Origin: JALYRV01 sp040902895
GTDB taxonomy: Bacteria > Acidobacteriota > Vicinamibacteria > Vicinamibacterales > SCN-69-37
Length of the DNA: 64,000 bases
NCBI GenBank assembly: GCA_040902895.1
Contig: JBBDWL010000143.1
Location: 1 to 64,000 of the forward strand
Direction of reading: 5' to 3'
Position 1 is the stretch's first letter. Every line of letters begins with the position of its first letter. Of the stretch, positions 25,405 to 34,715 are shown piece after piece. The position numbers were made by a program, and so were the translations under genes. The notes below the pieces were generated by a model, which did not search any database, had not been told where the DNA came from, and was given only the letters and a program-made list of their open reading frames with translations.

Positions 25405-26178
25405 TGCTTCCACTGCTCGGTTCGTTAACTGTCCCACCCCTTCGATGCGCACGCTGAAGGTGTCGCCCGGCTTCAAGGGGCCGACGCCCGATGGTGTGCC
25501 GGTGAGAATCACGTCGCCCGGCAGCAGCGTCATCACGCGGCTGACGAATTCGATCAACTGCGGCACGCCAAAGATCAGCTCGCGGGTCGATGACGACTGG
25601 CGCACCTGGCCGTTGACGAGGCCTTCGATGGCGAGCGCCGAAGGATCCAGCCCGAGCGCCACGCACGGGCCGACCGGCGCGAAGGTATCGAAGCCTTTCG
25701 CGCGCGTGTACTGCACGTCTTTCTTCTGCAGCTCGCGCGCGGTGACGTCGTTGGCGCACGCGATGCCAAGCACGTGCGCCATCGCATCGGCCGCCGCGAC
25801 GTGACTCGCGCGTTTCGAGATGACGACCGCCATTTCGGCCTCGTGATGGATCTCGCCCGCCCACATCGGCAGACGGATCGCCTCGCCGGGGCCGATCACC
25901 GCCGTCGACGGCTTCATGAACATCAGCGGCTCGGACGGCAGCGGTTTGTTCATTTCGGCCGCGTGGTCCCGATAGTTCAGGCCGATCGCAATCACTTTCG
26001 ACGGCCGCACCGGCGGCAGCAGCTCGGCGCCGTCGAGCGTCACCGCCGCGCCAAGCTCGTACTGCCCGAACGCATCCCCCTCGACGAGCCGCGCTGCCGC
26101 CTGCCCTGAGCCTGTCGAAGCGTCGGAGTCAATCACATGCCGTGGCGAACCGTGGTGACTAATGCAGTACAGCTTCAA
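25402..26178 (-). CDS. Fumarylacetoacetate hydrolase-family protein
   Basis: A 258-residue FAH-fold enzyme. The catalytic domain starts at VIAIGLNYRDHAAEMNK, with metal ligands in GEIHHEAEMAVVI (E-x-E) and later aspartates near ANDVTARELQKKD, and the family end GDVILTGTPSGVGPLKPGD. Members hydrolyse C-C bonds of acyl pyruvates or decarboxylate oxaloacetate; the substrate here is unknown. The N-terminal segment DASTGSGQAAAR is encoded by the CCCTGAGCCTGTCGAAG repeat at 26104-26120. The start overlaps the upstream lipoprotein stop by 4 nt. Confidence 0.9.
   Translation of the reverse strand: MKLYCISHHGSPRHVIDSDASTGSGQAAARLVEGDAFGQYELGAAVTLDGAELLPPVRPSKVIAIGLNYRDHAAEMNKPLPSEPLMFMKPSTAVIGPGEAIRLPMWAGEIHHEAEMAVVISKRASHVAAADAMAHVLGIACANDVTARELQKKDVQYTRAKGFDTFAPVGPCVALGLDPSALAIEGLVNGQVRQSSSTRELIFGVPQLIEFVSRVMTLLPGDVILTGTPSGVGPLKPGDTFSVRIEGVGQLTNRAVEA
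26104..26120. repeat. CCCTGAGCCTGTCGAAG repeat in the FAH hydrolase gene, family G
   Basis: This 17-mer is a core I recognise from dispersed repeats of many environmental bacteria. Here it is translated as STGSGQ within the N-terminal linker. A related sequence (CCCTGAGCGAGCGCGAAGCG) lies at 27252. Confidence 0.7.
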
Positions 26179-27286
26179 TTTCTGCCCGTTTCTTCGACGC
26201 GATTCGATTCCGCGCTGCGATTCGGCGGCGTGGTTTTGTCGACGGCCACGACCGCGTACACGTAGCGCGTGCCCGCGGTGGTGGTCGCATCCTTGTACGT
26301 GGTCTCGGTGATCGGGATGTCGAAGAGCGGCAGCAGTTTCTCACCCGGCGCTTCGGCGCGCAAGACCAGATACCCCGCCAGATCGGCGGCGTCGACCGCG
26401 TCCCAGATCAGACTCACGGCGCCCGTTCCTGCGACGGCGGTGAGCCCCGCCGGCGGCGGCGGCGGAAAGATATCGCGCGGCGTGATGCACATCGGGCCCG
26501 CCGCGGCGCTCTCGATCGAGGCGCCCGCCGAGGCAATCGCGGACCGCACGATGTAACACCGCTCGGTGCCGAACTCCGGCCGCGGATCGTCGAACGTCGT
26601 GCCGGCGATCGGCTCGCGATTGAGAGGCGCGGCCGCAACGCGTCCCTCGCCGACTTCATACACCCGATAACGCGTAGCGGGCGATACGCCGAGCCAGTCG
26701 AGGCGGATGACCTTCTCCGTGAACGTGACGCTCAACTTCGACGGCGGATCGGGCACCGCGACGAGCGGCACGGCCACGACGTCTGACGGCACGCCGACGC
26801 GTCCGCGCCGTGACACGCCGGCGACGGCGTAGTACCGCATCATCGGTGTCGGATAGACCGTCGCCGCCTCCGCCGAATCTTCCCAGGTGATCACGGCGCC
26901 AGGCTGAAGCGCCGGCGGCGCTGGCGGCAGCACGTCGGTTCCGAGCGTCGAGGCCGGCGTCGCGGTTTCCACAGCGATCGTCGCGATCCGCAGGTCGCCT
27001 CCGGCCAGATCCGCCGCGGTCGGCGGCGGATCGCCCGCCGGCTTCGTGATCGCAAAGACGCGTATCGACGCGATATCAGGCGGCACCGACCCACCGGCGT
27101 TGGTGGCCGGTACGGTGAACTGAAGGGTAATGGGCCCGCCCTGCACGCGGATTGCCGACAACCCTTCCGTCTTCGACGGCGCCAGCCGCAGCGGCGCCAG
27201 CGGCGGGCCTTTGGAACCGCAGGCGACGACTGCGAGCGACGCGAGCAGGAGCCCTGAGCGAGCGCGAAGCGGGAGTCGAAGGGCCA

Positions 27287-27287
<1 letters not shown>
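26175..27287 (-). CDS. Fibronectin type III lipoprotein with LptM-like N-terminus
   Basis: A 370-residue secreted lipoprotein: a basic N-terminus, hydrophobic helix and lipobox (SLAVVAC) with the cysteine followed by GSKGPPLAPLR. The CG-KGP-P sequence after the lipid cysteine resembles LptM/YifL, the small lipoprotein of the LPS translocon. Two or three fibronectin type III domains follow (for example PDPPSKLSVTFTEKVIRLDW and PAGLTAVAGTGAVSLIWDAV). It is probably an outer-membrane-anchored periplasmic or surface protein. The first residues (ALRLPLRARSG) come from a dispersed repeat, so the true start may have been displaced. It overlaps hslU by 1 nt (TAATG). Confidence 0.8.
27252..27283. repeat. 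CCCTGAGCGAGC...GTCGAAGGG repeat at the lipoprotein start, family G
   Basis: A 32-nt element (CCCTGAGCGAGCGCGAAGCG, then GGAGTCGAAGGG) sits directly after the start codon and encodes part of the n-region of the signal peptide, which needs only positive charge and tolerates the insertion. Confidence 0.75.
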
Positions 27288-28671
<1,384 letters not shown>

Positions 28672-28675
<4 letters not shown>

Positions 28676-29214
28676 AGTTCTTCGATCGTAATGCGGTCGT
28701 TGGTGTAAATGCAGATCTCCGCGGTGATGCCCATCGCCTCGAGCGCAATGCTCTTCGGATCCAGCGCGGTGTGCTTCGCCAGCGCCTTCGCGGCGGCCAT
28801 GGCGTACGGCGCACCCGATCCAATCGCAATCACGCCATCGTCGGGCTCGATGAGGTCGCCGGTGCCCGAGAGCACGAACGTGTGGCTGGTGTCGGCCACG
28901 ATCATCATGGCTTCGAGACGGCGCAGCAAGCGGTCGGTGCGCCAGTCGCGCGCGAGCTCGACGGCCGAGCGCTCGAGGTTGCCGCGGTATTGCTCGAGCT
29001 TTGCTTCGAAACGCGTCATCAGCGCCATCGCGTCGGCAGCCGAACCGGCAAATCCGGCAAGGATCCGATCGTTGTAGAGCCGGCGCACCTTCCTGCCGCC
29101 ATGTTTGACGACCGTCTTGTCGAAGGTGACCTGGCCGTCGGCGGCAATGACGACGCTGACGTCACGTCGCACGGAGAGCACTGTCGTGGCCTGAAACCGG
29201 GGGAGGGCGGGCAT
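28672..29214 (-). CDS. hslV: HslV, proteolytic subunit of the HslUV protease
   Basis: A 180-residue proteasome-like peptidase. The catalytic threonine is in ATTVLSVRRDVSVVIAADGQ; the short propeptide MPALPRFQA would be removed to expose it. The GAFAGS-type motif (GFAGSAADAMAL) and the end EICIYTNDRITIEEL match the family. The start MPALPRFQ at 29214 was preferred over one 15 codons upstream because the longer version adds non-family sequence. It is first in the hslVU operon. Confidence 0.96.
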
Positions 29215-29368
29215 CCGATCTTCGAGTGTATCAGGGAGGCGACAGCCGCTGTCACTCACTCAGGACGGGTGTGCGGCAGCATGGGCTTGAAACCCCAGTG
29301 AAATCAGCGTAGTTTGAGGGGTACCCTCTGGCAGCAGAGTTGCTCTTTTCACGGCACGAGGTTTCGCC
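29215..29368. other. Divergent intergenic region, hslV / PEGA gene
   Basis: 154 nt that must hold two divergent promoters. It carries a GGGCTTGAAACCCC hairpin core (29282-29295), similar to one at 39931-39944. No convincing -35/-10 pair was identified. Confidence 0.4.
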
Positions 29369-30190
29369 ATGCATGCATCAGTCAAGTTCTCCCTTAGTGC
29401 CATCATCGCGCTGGCGCTCGCTACTCCGGCTGTCGCGCAGGACGCCCGCAAGCCCACGTCGGGCGCCTCTTCGACGGGCGGAACGGCTACGTCGAGGGGC
29501 GGCGGCTCGAGCGCCGGCAGCTCGGGCTCGACATCGAGCGGCGGCTCCACTGTGTCGGGCGGTTCCATCCGCGGAGGCACGGCGGTGAGCCGTCCTGCGC
29601 CAAGCCGCGAGCCGCAGTCGTCGGCGCGCCGGCGCTCCGGGGCGCAAGCCTCCGGCGGCGGTCCCGCGATTCCGGCCTACAGCCGCCCACGCGGCGATCG
29701 CGCCGTGCGCGGCACGGCGGTCGAGCGCACGACTCCGCGCCCTGGCCCAATCACCGGCGGTGACGTCTTCTACCTGCCGTATTACGGCTACAACAACTTC
29801 TACGGCTACAACAGCTTCTACGGCTCGCGTTATGGGTTCGGATATCCGTTTTACATGGGCCTCGGCTACTTCTATTACGACCCGTTCTGGGGCTACCACG
29901 ATCCGTATTACGGGTACGGGTCGGGCGGCTACGGACGCGGGAGCAGGGACGATCGCGATTACGACATCGGATCGCTGCGCCTGAAGGTCGACCCGTCGCA
30001 TGCCGAGGTCTTCGTCGACGGCCTCTATCGCGGCGTCGTCGACGACTTCGACGGCGTCTTCCAGCGCCTGAAGCTCGAAGCGGGCGCGCATCGTCTGGAA
30101 GTGCGGGCGCCAGGCTTCAAGCCGCTGGTCTTCGATGTGCTCGTCACGCCCGGCGAAACGACGACCTATCGCGGCGATCTGCAGCGGTAG
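29369..30190 (+). CDS. Secreted PEGA-domain protein with Ser/Gly-rich and Tyr-rich segments
   Basis: A 273-residue exported protein: signal peptide (MHASVKFSLSAIIALALATPAVAQ), a low-complexity Ser/Gly/Thr segment (about 30-75), a Tyr/Gly/Phe-rich segment (about 130-195, e.g. YGYNNFYGYNSFYG), then a PEGA domain (LRLKVDPSHAEVFVDGLYRG...LEAGAHRLEVRAPGF). PEGA domains are small beta-sandwiches on envelope and S-layer proteins. The aromatic segment may be an adhesive or oligomerising region; this is inference from composition. Confidence 0.82.
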   Translation: MHASVKFSLSAIIALALATPAVAQDARKPTSGASSTGGTATSRGGGSSAGSSGSTSSGGSTVSGGSIRGGTAVSRPAPSREPQSSARRRSGAQASGGGPAIPAYSRPRGDRAVRGTAVERTTPRPGPITGGDVFYLPYYGYNNFYGYNSFYGSRYGFGYPFYMGLGYFYYDPFWGYHDPYYGYGSGGYGRGSRDDRDYDIGSLRLKVDPSHAEVFVDGLYRGVVDDFDGVFQRLKLEAGAHRLEVRAPGFKPLVFDVLVTPGETTTYRGDLQR

Positions 30191-30193
30191 CAC

Positions 30194-30577
30194 TTGCTCA
30201 GAACCGTAGCTTTGGTGAGCGGCCTCTACGATCTTCTCGTAGGGGCCGTTCTTCTTTGTGCGACCGGCTGGATGGCTGCGACCTTCGGCGTGGAGCCTCC
30301 GGTGCCGATCATCCACGCCAAACTCAACGCAATCTTCCTGATCTCAATCGGCATCGGCTACGTGCTGCCGTGGCGCGATCCGGTTCGCTATCGCGGATAT
30401 CTGTGGGTGATGGGGCCGCTGCTGAAGGGCGCCGGCGCCGCGGCGTTCCTGATCGACTACTTCGTCAACAACTCGCCGCGATCGTTCCTGCTGTTCGCGG
30501 CGTCGGATGGGGTGCTGGCGGCGTGGACCTTGGTGGCGCTGATGGGACGCCCACACCGTCAGCGGAATCGCAAATAA
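30194..30577 (+). CDS. Small multi-spanning membrane protein
   Basis: A 127-residue protein with four predicted membrane helices (VALVSGLYDLLVGAVLLC, LNAIFLISIGIGYVLPW, YLWVMGPLLKGAGAAAFLI, SFLLFAASDGVLAAWTLVAL). The TTG start lies 3 nt after the PEGA gene stop, which suggests co-transcription. The 3' end overlaps the convergent toxin gene by 19 nt. Function unknown. Confidence 0.65.
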   Translation: MLRTVALVSGLYDLLVGAVLLCATGWMAATFGVEPPVPIIHAKLNAIFLISIGIGYVLPWRDPVRYRGYLWVMGPLLKGAGAAAFLIDYFVNNSPRSFLLFAASDGVLAAWTLVALMGRPHRQRNRK

Positions 30578-30942
30578 CGGTCTCCGAGACGCTCAAAGGC
30601 CGCGCGATCGGCCCCGACGACATCTGCGTCAATGGATTCCGCCGTGGCAACCAGCCATGCATCGTTCTCGCCGAGGCGCCGCTTCGACCGGCGCTGCATG
30701 AGCGCGCACCTTTGGGCCTGCGCGATGTGCACTCCCTGAATGGAAAAACGCTGCAAGGCGGCGAGGGCCGCGTCTGGATGCGCGGCTCCCTCCAGGATTT
30801 CCGCAACGCCGACGACTGATACCACAAGCCGTCGGCCGCGTAGTGCGTGAAGGAGAGTATGGGCGGGACCCTGCACGCCCGCTGCAGTCTCGCGCTCGAA
30901 CGCGATGAGAAATGACGAATCGAGCAGCACCGGCCGGTTCAC
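30559..30942 (-). CDS. PIN-domain toxin (VapC-like RNase)
   Basis: A 127-residue PIN-domain protein: LLDSSFLIAFE (first Asp), VGVAEILEGA (Glu), GENDAWLVATA (ND pair) and a final Asp in VVGADRAAFERLGDRY, giving the acidic quartet of the Mg-dependent ribonuclease site. The GTG start at 30942 overlaps the antitoxin stop (GTGA). The VQGPAHTLL segment (30858-30879) resembles half of a family A repeat. Most likely a toxin cleaving tRNA or rRNA, neutralised by the RHH protein upstream. Confidence 0.87.
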   Translation of the reverse strand: MNRPVLLDSSFLIAFERETAAGVQGPAHTLLHALRGRRLVVSVVGVAEILEGAAHPDAALAALQRFSIQGVHIAQAQRCALMQRRSKRRLGENDAWLVATAESIDADVVGADRAAFERLGDRYLRFR

Positions 30943-31139
30943 GGTTTCTTTTGGGCCAGCCCGAGGCCCTTTCCTGACGACGAGCGCGCCCATTCGAGAA
31001 GGTCATCGGCCGTTTCAACCGGGCCGCCATGATCAATCAAGGCACGGATGACATCTGACTTCGGCACTTTGCGCTGGCGGGCCCATCGTGAGAGACGCGC
31101 CGCGCGAGCTTTATCGAGCTTCACCGTTATGGTAGGCAT
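30939..31139 (-). CDS. Ribbon-helix-helix antitoxin (CopG/VapB-like)
   Basis: A 66-residue protein with a CopG-type RHH fold: the beta strand PTITVKLDKARAARL, then two helices (RLSRWARQRKVPKSDVIRALIDHG). The C-terminal tail would wrap the toxin. It lies immediately downstream of a perfect operator palindrome and overlaps the toxin start, the usual layout of an autoregulated toxin-antitoxin pair. Confidence 0.87.
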   Translation of the reverse strand: MPTITVKLDKARAARLSRWARQRKVPKSDVIRALIDHGGPVETADDLLEWARSSSGKGLGLAQKKP

Positions 31140-31159
31140 GGTAATACCTTTATATTACC
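31140..31159. promoter_or_regulatory. Operator of the toxin-antitoxin pair
   Basis: GGTAATACCTTTATATTACC: a perfect inverted repeat of GGTAATA/TATTACC with a 6-nt spacer, ending one base before the antitoxin ATG. On the coding strand it contains AAAGG 7 nt before the ATG (ribosome site) and a TAATAT -10-like core, so bound antitoxin could block both transcription and translation. Confidence 0.85.
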
Positions 31160-31281
31160 ATGTTGGCTCAGGACCGCTCACAGACGACCCGTCGGTTGCA
31201 GAATCTGCCAACGTGGCACGCGATTCTCAGAACTCTGGCCGGCCAGAGTCGTGCGAGGACTGTGCCAAGGCGCTAATGACC

Positions 31282-32364
31282 TCAACCTTCCCGAGTCAGC
31301 GCGTCCCGTAGCGCCGACGTGAAGTCGCGGAACAGATCTGGGACCTGCTGCAGAAACTCTCGAATCTCGGGAATATTATTCGAGGCGACCCAGAAGATTA
31401 CCGCGATGGCGACGAGGGAGATCGCCGCATGCCAGAACGCGTAAGGCGCAGGCTGCCCCGCGCGCGGGCGCTCGTAGAAGTACTGCATCGCGCGAAACGG
31501 CGGGACGACGATCGAATAGGCGACGAGCAGAATCAGGGCGGCCGCCCAGACAGGCACATCAGGATCCAGTTCCCAGCCGAGCACCTGTCCGGTATTCACG
31601 AGCGAAATCATGGTCGCCGCCATGATCAGAAACAGCGCGAGATGGACGACCCCGAAGAGCGGAAGCAGGACGATGGCCGGTCCCGGAGGCCCATACACGA
31701 CGGCCCCGTGCGTCGCGGCCGCCTGCCGCCGCCACTGCCGCTGCTGCTGGCGCCAGTGCCGGCGCAGCCTGCGCGTACCCTTGGTGTACTGATCTTTTGC
31801 CCGGTCCATCACGTCCCTGGCGTTGAATGGCGCGGCGCCGGCCGCCGCGCGCTGTTCGCCCGTTTTCGCCTCCGGTAGGACGAACATCATCACGACATAC
31901 GCGATGATGCCCGCGCCCTGCGTGACGAGCGCGGCGATGACGAATCCGACGCGCACGATCGCAACATCGATCGCAAAATAGGCAGCCACGCCGGTGCAGA
32001 TGCCCGCGATCATCGCGCCCTCTGGAATCCGGTGCAGCCGCTTTGGCGGCGCCTCGGTGCCCGCCGGCCGCTGGCCGGCCTCACCGCCGCCTCCGGCATC
32101 ACTGCCCGCCGCGGCGTCGATCGGCCCCATCTCCCCGACGATCTGCTCGACCTCGCGCGTGGTGACAACCGATTTGTGCGGGCCGAGAAACCTCTGGCAC
32201 TTGTCGGCAATCGCCTGCTCGAGATCCGCGATGATCTCCGCGCGATCGGGATTGCCTTCGAGCTCGCGCTCCGCGCGCGCCAGGTATTCACGAAGCACCT
32301 CGTAGCCGCTCTCGTCGAGCTGATACGCGTGCCCGTTCAGGTTGATGGTGATGACTTTCTGCAT
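31282..32364 (-). CDS. PspC-domain membrane protein
   Basis: A 360-residue protein. Residues 1-70 form a small domain (MQKVITINLNGHAYQLDESG...ADLEQAIADKCQRFLG) common before PspC in Acidobacteria and Bacteroidetes. The PspC domain lies at about 108-170 (KRLHRIPEGAMIAGICTGVA...AYVVMMFVLPE). A basic Arg/Gln stretch and three further membrane helices follow. It is probably a stress-related inner membrane protein. The start at 32364 is 2 nt after the PadR stop; the in-frame upstream extension lies inside the PadR gene and was rejected. Confidence 0.85.
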   Translation of the reverse strand: MQKVITINLNGHAYQLDESGYEVLREYLARAERELEGNPDRAEIIADLEQAIADKCQRFLGPHKSVVTTREVEQIVGEMGPIDAAAGSDAGGGGEAGQRPAGTEAPPKRLHRIPEGAMIAGICTGVAAYFAIDVAIVRVGFVIAALVTQGAGIIAYVVMMFVLPEAKTGEQRAAAGAAPFNARDVMDRAKDQYTKGTRRLRRHWRQQQRQWRRQAAATHGAVVYGPPGPAIVLLPLFGVVHLALFLIMAATMISLVNTGQVLGWELDPDVPVWAAALILLVAYSIVVPPFRAMQYFYERPRAGQPAPYAFWHAAISLVAIAVIFWVASNNIPEIREFLQQVPDLFRDFTSALRDALTREG

Positions 32365-32366
32365 GG

Positions 32367-32690
32367 CTACCGTCCAAGCTGGGTGATCGTCGCGTTGAGG
32401 TGTTGCCAGTAATCGTTCAGTTCGATGAGCTGTAACTCGCCCTTGTGCGTCAGCTCGTAGTACTTGCGCGGAGGTCCCGCGTCCGACTCCTGCCACTCGT
32501 AGTCGAGAAGGCCGTCACGGCGCATCTTGCTCAGGAGCGGATAGAGGGTGCCCTCCTGAGTCGCAAACTCGGTGGTGGTCAGACGCTTCAGGATGTCGGC
32601 GGCATAGACCTTCTCCGCCGCGACGATCTTGAGAATCACGAATTCGAGCAGGCCCTTGCGAATGGGAGCGAATTTCTCGGTGGTGCTCAT
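32367..32690 (-). CDS. PadR-family transcriptional regulator
   Basis: A 107-residue winged-helix protein: IRKGLLEFVILKIVAAEKVYAADILKRL, EGTLYPLLSKMRRDGLLDYEWQ, GPPRKYYELTHKGE, all characteristic of PadR. It forms an operon with the PspC gene and has a 24-bp perfect palindrome just upstream, so autoregulation is very likely. Such PadR-PspC pairs are known from several phyla; the inducer here is unknown. Confidence 0.92.
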   Translation of the reverse strand: MSTTEKFAPIRKGLLEFVILKIVAAEKVYAADILKRLTTTEFATQEGTLYPLLSKMRRDGLLDYEWQESDAGPPRKYYELTHKGELQLIELNDYWQHLNATITQLGR

Positions 32691-32699
32691 GTCGAGAAA

Positions 32700-32723
32700 G
32701 CTACCTTGTTATAACAAGGTAGC
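32700..32723. promoter_or_regulatory. Perfect 24-bp palindrome, probable PadR operator
   Basis: Each arm is GCTACCTTGTTA, with no spacer, ending 10 nt before the PadR ATG. The centre TTATAA includes a TATAAC -10-like hexamer in the coding direction. A PadR dimer binding here would cover the promoter. Confidence 0.88.
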
Positions 32724-32770
32724 AGACGAATGGAAGGCCGTCAATGTTCCCTGCGCCAGGAATCAGGCCC

Positions 32771-34195
32771 CTATCGGCCCTTCCCTGCACCTTTGCGAGC
32801 GAATGCCGCGTAAATGGGTAGTCCCAGCGCGATGATGAGCAAGCCTGCCGCTGACGGGCCGAGCTGGGTGCCCGCAATCAACGGCTGCACGAGATCCGTC
32901 CAGAGCGCGCTGCAGACGATCGCGAGACTGGCAAGCACGAACACCGCGGGCACGACGGGATAACCGATCGTTCTGAATGGGCGCGGCGCGTCGGGCTCGC
33001 GCACGCGCAGCACGAACAGCGCGGCGGCGCCAATGCCCGCGAAGAGCACCACGGAAAAGCCGGTGTAGGTCAGCAGCGCGCCGCCACTGCCCGACAGAAC
33101 CAGAACCGTGGCCCAGATCGCCTGCGCGACGATCGACGCGGCGGGCGTCTTGTAGCGAGGATGAATCGACGCCGCCCGGCGGAAGAAGAGCCCGTCGCGC
33201 GCCATCGCGTAGTACACACGCGGCCCGGCGAACACCATGGCGCTGATCGATGCCGCGAGACTCACGATCGAGACCAGGCCCATGATGTTGCCGGCCCGCT
33301 CGCCGAGCAGCCGGTCGGCAATCACGTCGAGCACGCTCCCCTGCACCGCCGCGAGATCTCCCACGGGCACGACGTAGAGATACAGAAGATTGAGCAGCAG
33401 GTACACGAGGATGACGGCGCCGGTGCCAATCGCGAGCGCGCGCGGCACATTCCTGCCAGGATCGCGAATCTCTTCGGCGACATACGCCGCGGCGTTCCAG
33501 CCTGAGTACGTGAACATGACAGCGATCAGCGCGAACAGCCACGACCCGGGCGCCACCGCGCCCGCAGTCTGACCGAGGTTGTCCATCGAGCCGGTGCCGT
33601 ACGCGAATCCAAGCAGGATGAACAAAAGCAGCGCGGTGATCTTCAAGGCCGCGAGCACGTTGCTGACGACGCGGCCGGGGCCGACGCCCCGCAGATGAAT
33701 CAGCGACAGCAGCCAGATGACGGCAATTGCGGTGATGGTTTGCGGTGACAGCGTGAATGTGACGTACCGCAGCGGCAAGGCGAACAGCGCACGGTCGTCT
33801 GCCGCGAAAGGCACGAAGCGTCCGAGATAGATCGCAAAGAACACCGCGCTCGTCGCGATCGCGCCCGCGAAGCCCGCGATGAATGACGTCCAGCCAGTGA
33901 GAAACGCAGCCAACCGGCCGAATGCGGCGTGCAGATAGACGTACTCGCCGCCCGCCTTCGGACGAAGGGCCGCGAGCTCGGCGTACGCCATCGCGCCGGC
34001 GAACGCGAGCGCGCCGCCGGCGACCCATGCCGCCAGAAACCACCACGGATTGGGAATCAGCGCCGCAACGGATGGCGGCGAGAAGAGAATGCCGCCGCCG
34101 ATGACATTCGCAACGACGATGGCGGCCGCATCGAGCGGACCAAGCCGGCGCTCGAGCGTTGCCGTTGTGCCGGGACTTGACGAAGGGGACGTCAC
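32771..34195 (-). CDS. APC-family amino acid permease
   Basis: A 474-residue, roughly 12-helix transporter. The N-terminal motif LGPLDAAAIVVANVIGGGIL matches helix 1 of APC carriers, followed by GALAFAGAMAYAELAALRPKAGGEYVYL (helices 2-3) and FTYSGWNAAAYVAEEIRDPGRNVPRAL (helix 6 region), the strongest family signature. It imports or exchanges amino acids at the inner membrane; the closest known class is LAT/SteT-like. The substrate is not predictable. It is separated from the downstream PadR-PspC pair by the operator region. Confidence 0.9.
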   Translation of the reverse strand: MTSPSSSPGTTATLERRLGPLDAAAIVVANVIGGGILFSPPSVAALIPNPWWFLAAWVAGGALAFAGAMAYAELAALRPKAGGEYVYLHAAFGRLAAFLTGWTSFIAGFAGAIATSAVFFAIYLGRFVPFAADDRALFALPLRYVTFTLSPQTITAIAVIWLLSLIHLRGVGPGRVVSNVLAALKITALLLFILLGFAYGTGSMDNLGQTAGAVAPGSWLFALIAVMFTYSGWNAAAYVAEEIRDPGRNVPRALAIGTGAVILVYLLLNLLYLYVVPVGDLAAVQGSVLDVIADRLLGERAGNIMGLVSIVSLAASISAMVFAGPRVYYAMARDGLFFRRAASIHPRYKTPAASIVAQAIWATVLVLSGSGGALLTYTGFSVVLFAGIGAAALFVLRVREPDAPRPFRTIGYPVVPAVFVLASLAIVCSALWTDLVQPLIAGTQLGPSAAGLLIIALGLPIYAAFARKGAGKGR

Positions 34196-34203
34196 GCGGC
34201 CGT

Positions 34204-34701
34204 TTACTGCGTCAGGATTCTGCGGTCAACCACCGACTCGCCGAGCAGCGTCCAGGAACCGGAGCCGCTCTTGCCGAACACTTTGACACGCACGTCGCGG
34301 AACTGGCTGTTCTTCAGCATTTCGGCGCGCGGCTGCTGGCTCGTGTAGCCGATCGTCGAGCGCACCGTGATGGAGGCTGTCGACTGCTGCGGCGTGACGC
34401 CGTCAGTGCCGACGGCGCGCGTGAGCACTTCGTCCATCGGCCCGTCGGCCCCCTCGGCCTGGAAGATCGTGTTGGTCTGGACCGTGCTGACCGGCGCCGT
34501 GCCCTTGTTGCGCAGCTTGAACGTAATCGTCGGCACGATCTTGTTCTCGCCGTTGACGACGCCCTCGTCGAAATAGCCGGAGGAGATGTCCTGCAGCTCG
34601 AGATCCTGGACGTTGCCGGTGGAGCCGCATGCGGCGGCAAGCGCCGCGGTCATTGCGATCAACGCGATCGGCGCGGCGACGAGCAGGCGGCCCTTCGACA
34701 T
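34204..34701 (-). CDS. Secreted lipoprotein of unknown function
   Basis: A 165-residue protein with signal peptide and lipobox (ALAAAC-GSTGN). The mature part is beta-rich (IVPTITFKLRNKGTAPVSTVQTNTIF), resembling CARDB-like immunoglobulin folds that handle non-glycosylated envelope proteins. It lies 8 nt upstream of the permease start and 14 nt after the previous gene, consistent with an operon. No specific function can be assigned. Confidence 0.75.
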   Translation of the reverse strand: MSKGRLLVAAPIALIAMTAALAAACGSTGNVQDLELQDISSGYFDEGVVNGENKIVPTITFKLRNKGTAPVSTVQTNTIFQAEGADGPMDEVLTRAVGTDGVTPQQSTASITVRSTIGYTSQQPRAEMLKNSQFRDVRVKVFGKSGSGSWTLLGESVVDRRILTQ

Positions 34702-34715
34702 CGCGCGATTTTAGC

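Noticed and set aside
30858..30879. Family A repeat within the PIN toxin gene
   Set aside because: Only about 20 bases resemble half of an element; too short to call with confidence, mentioned only in the gene entry.
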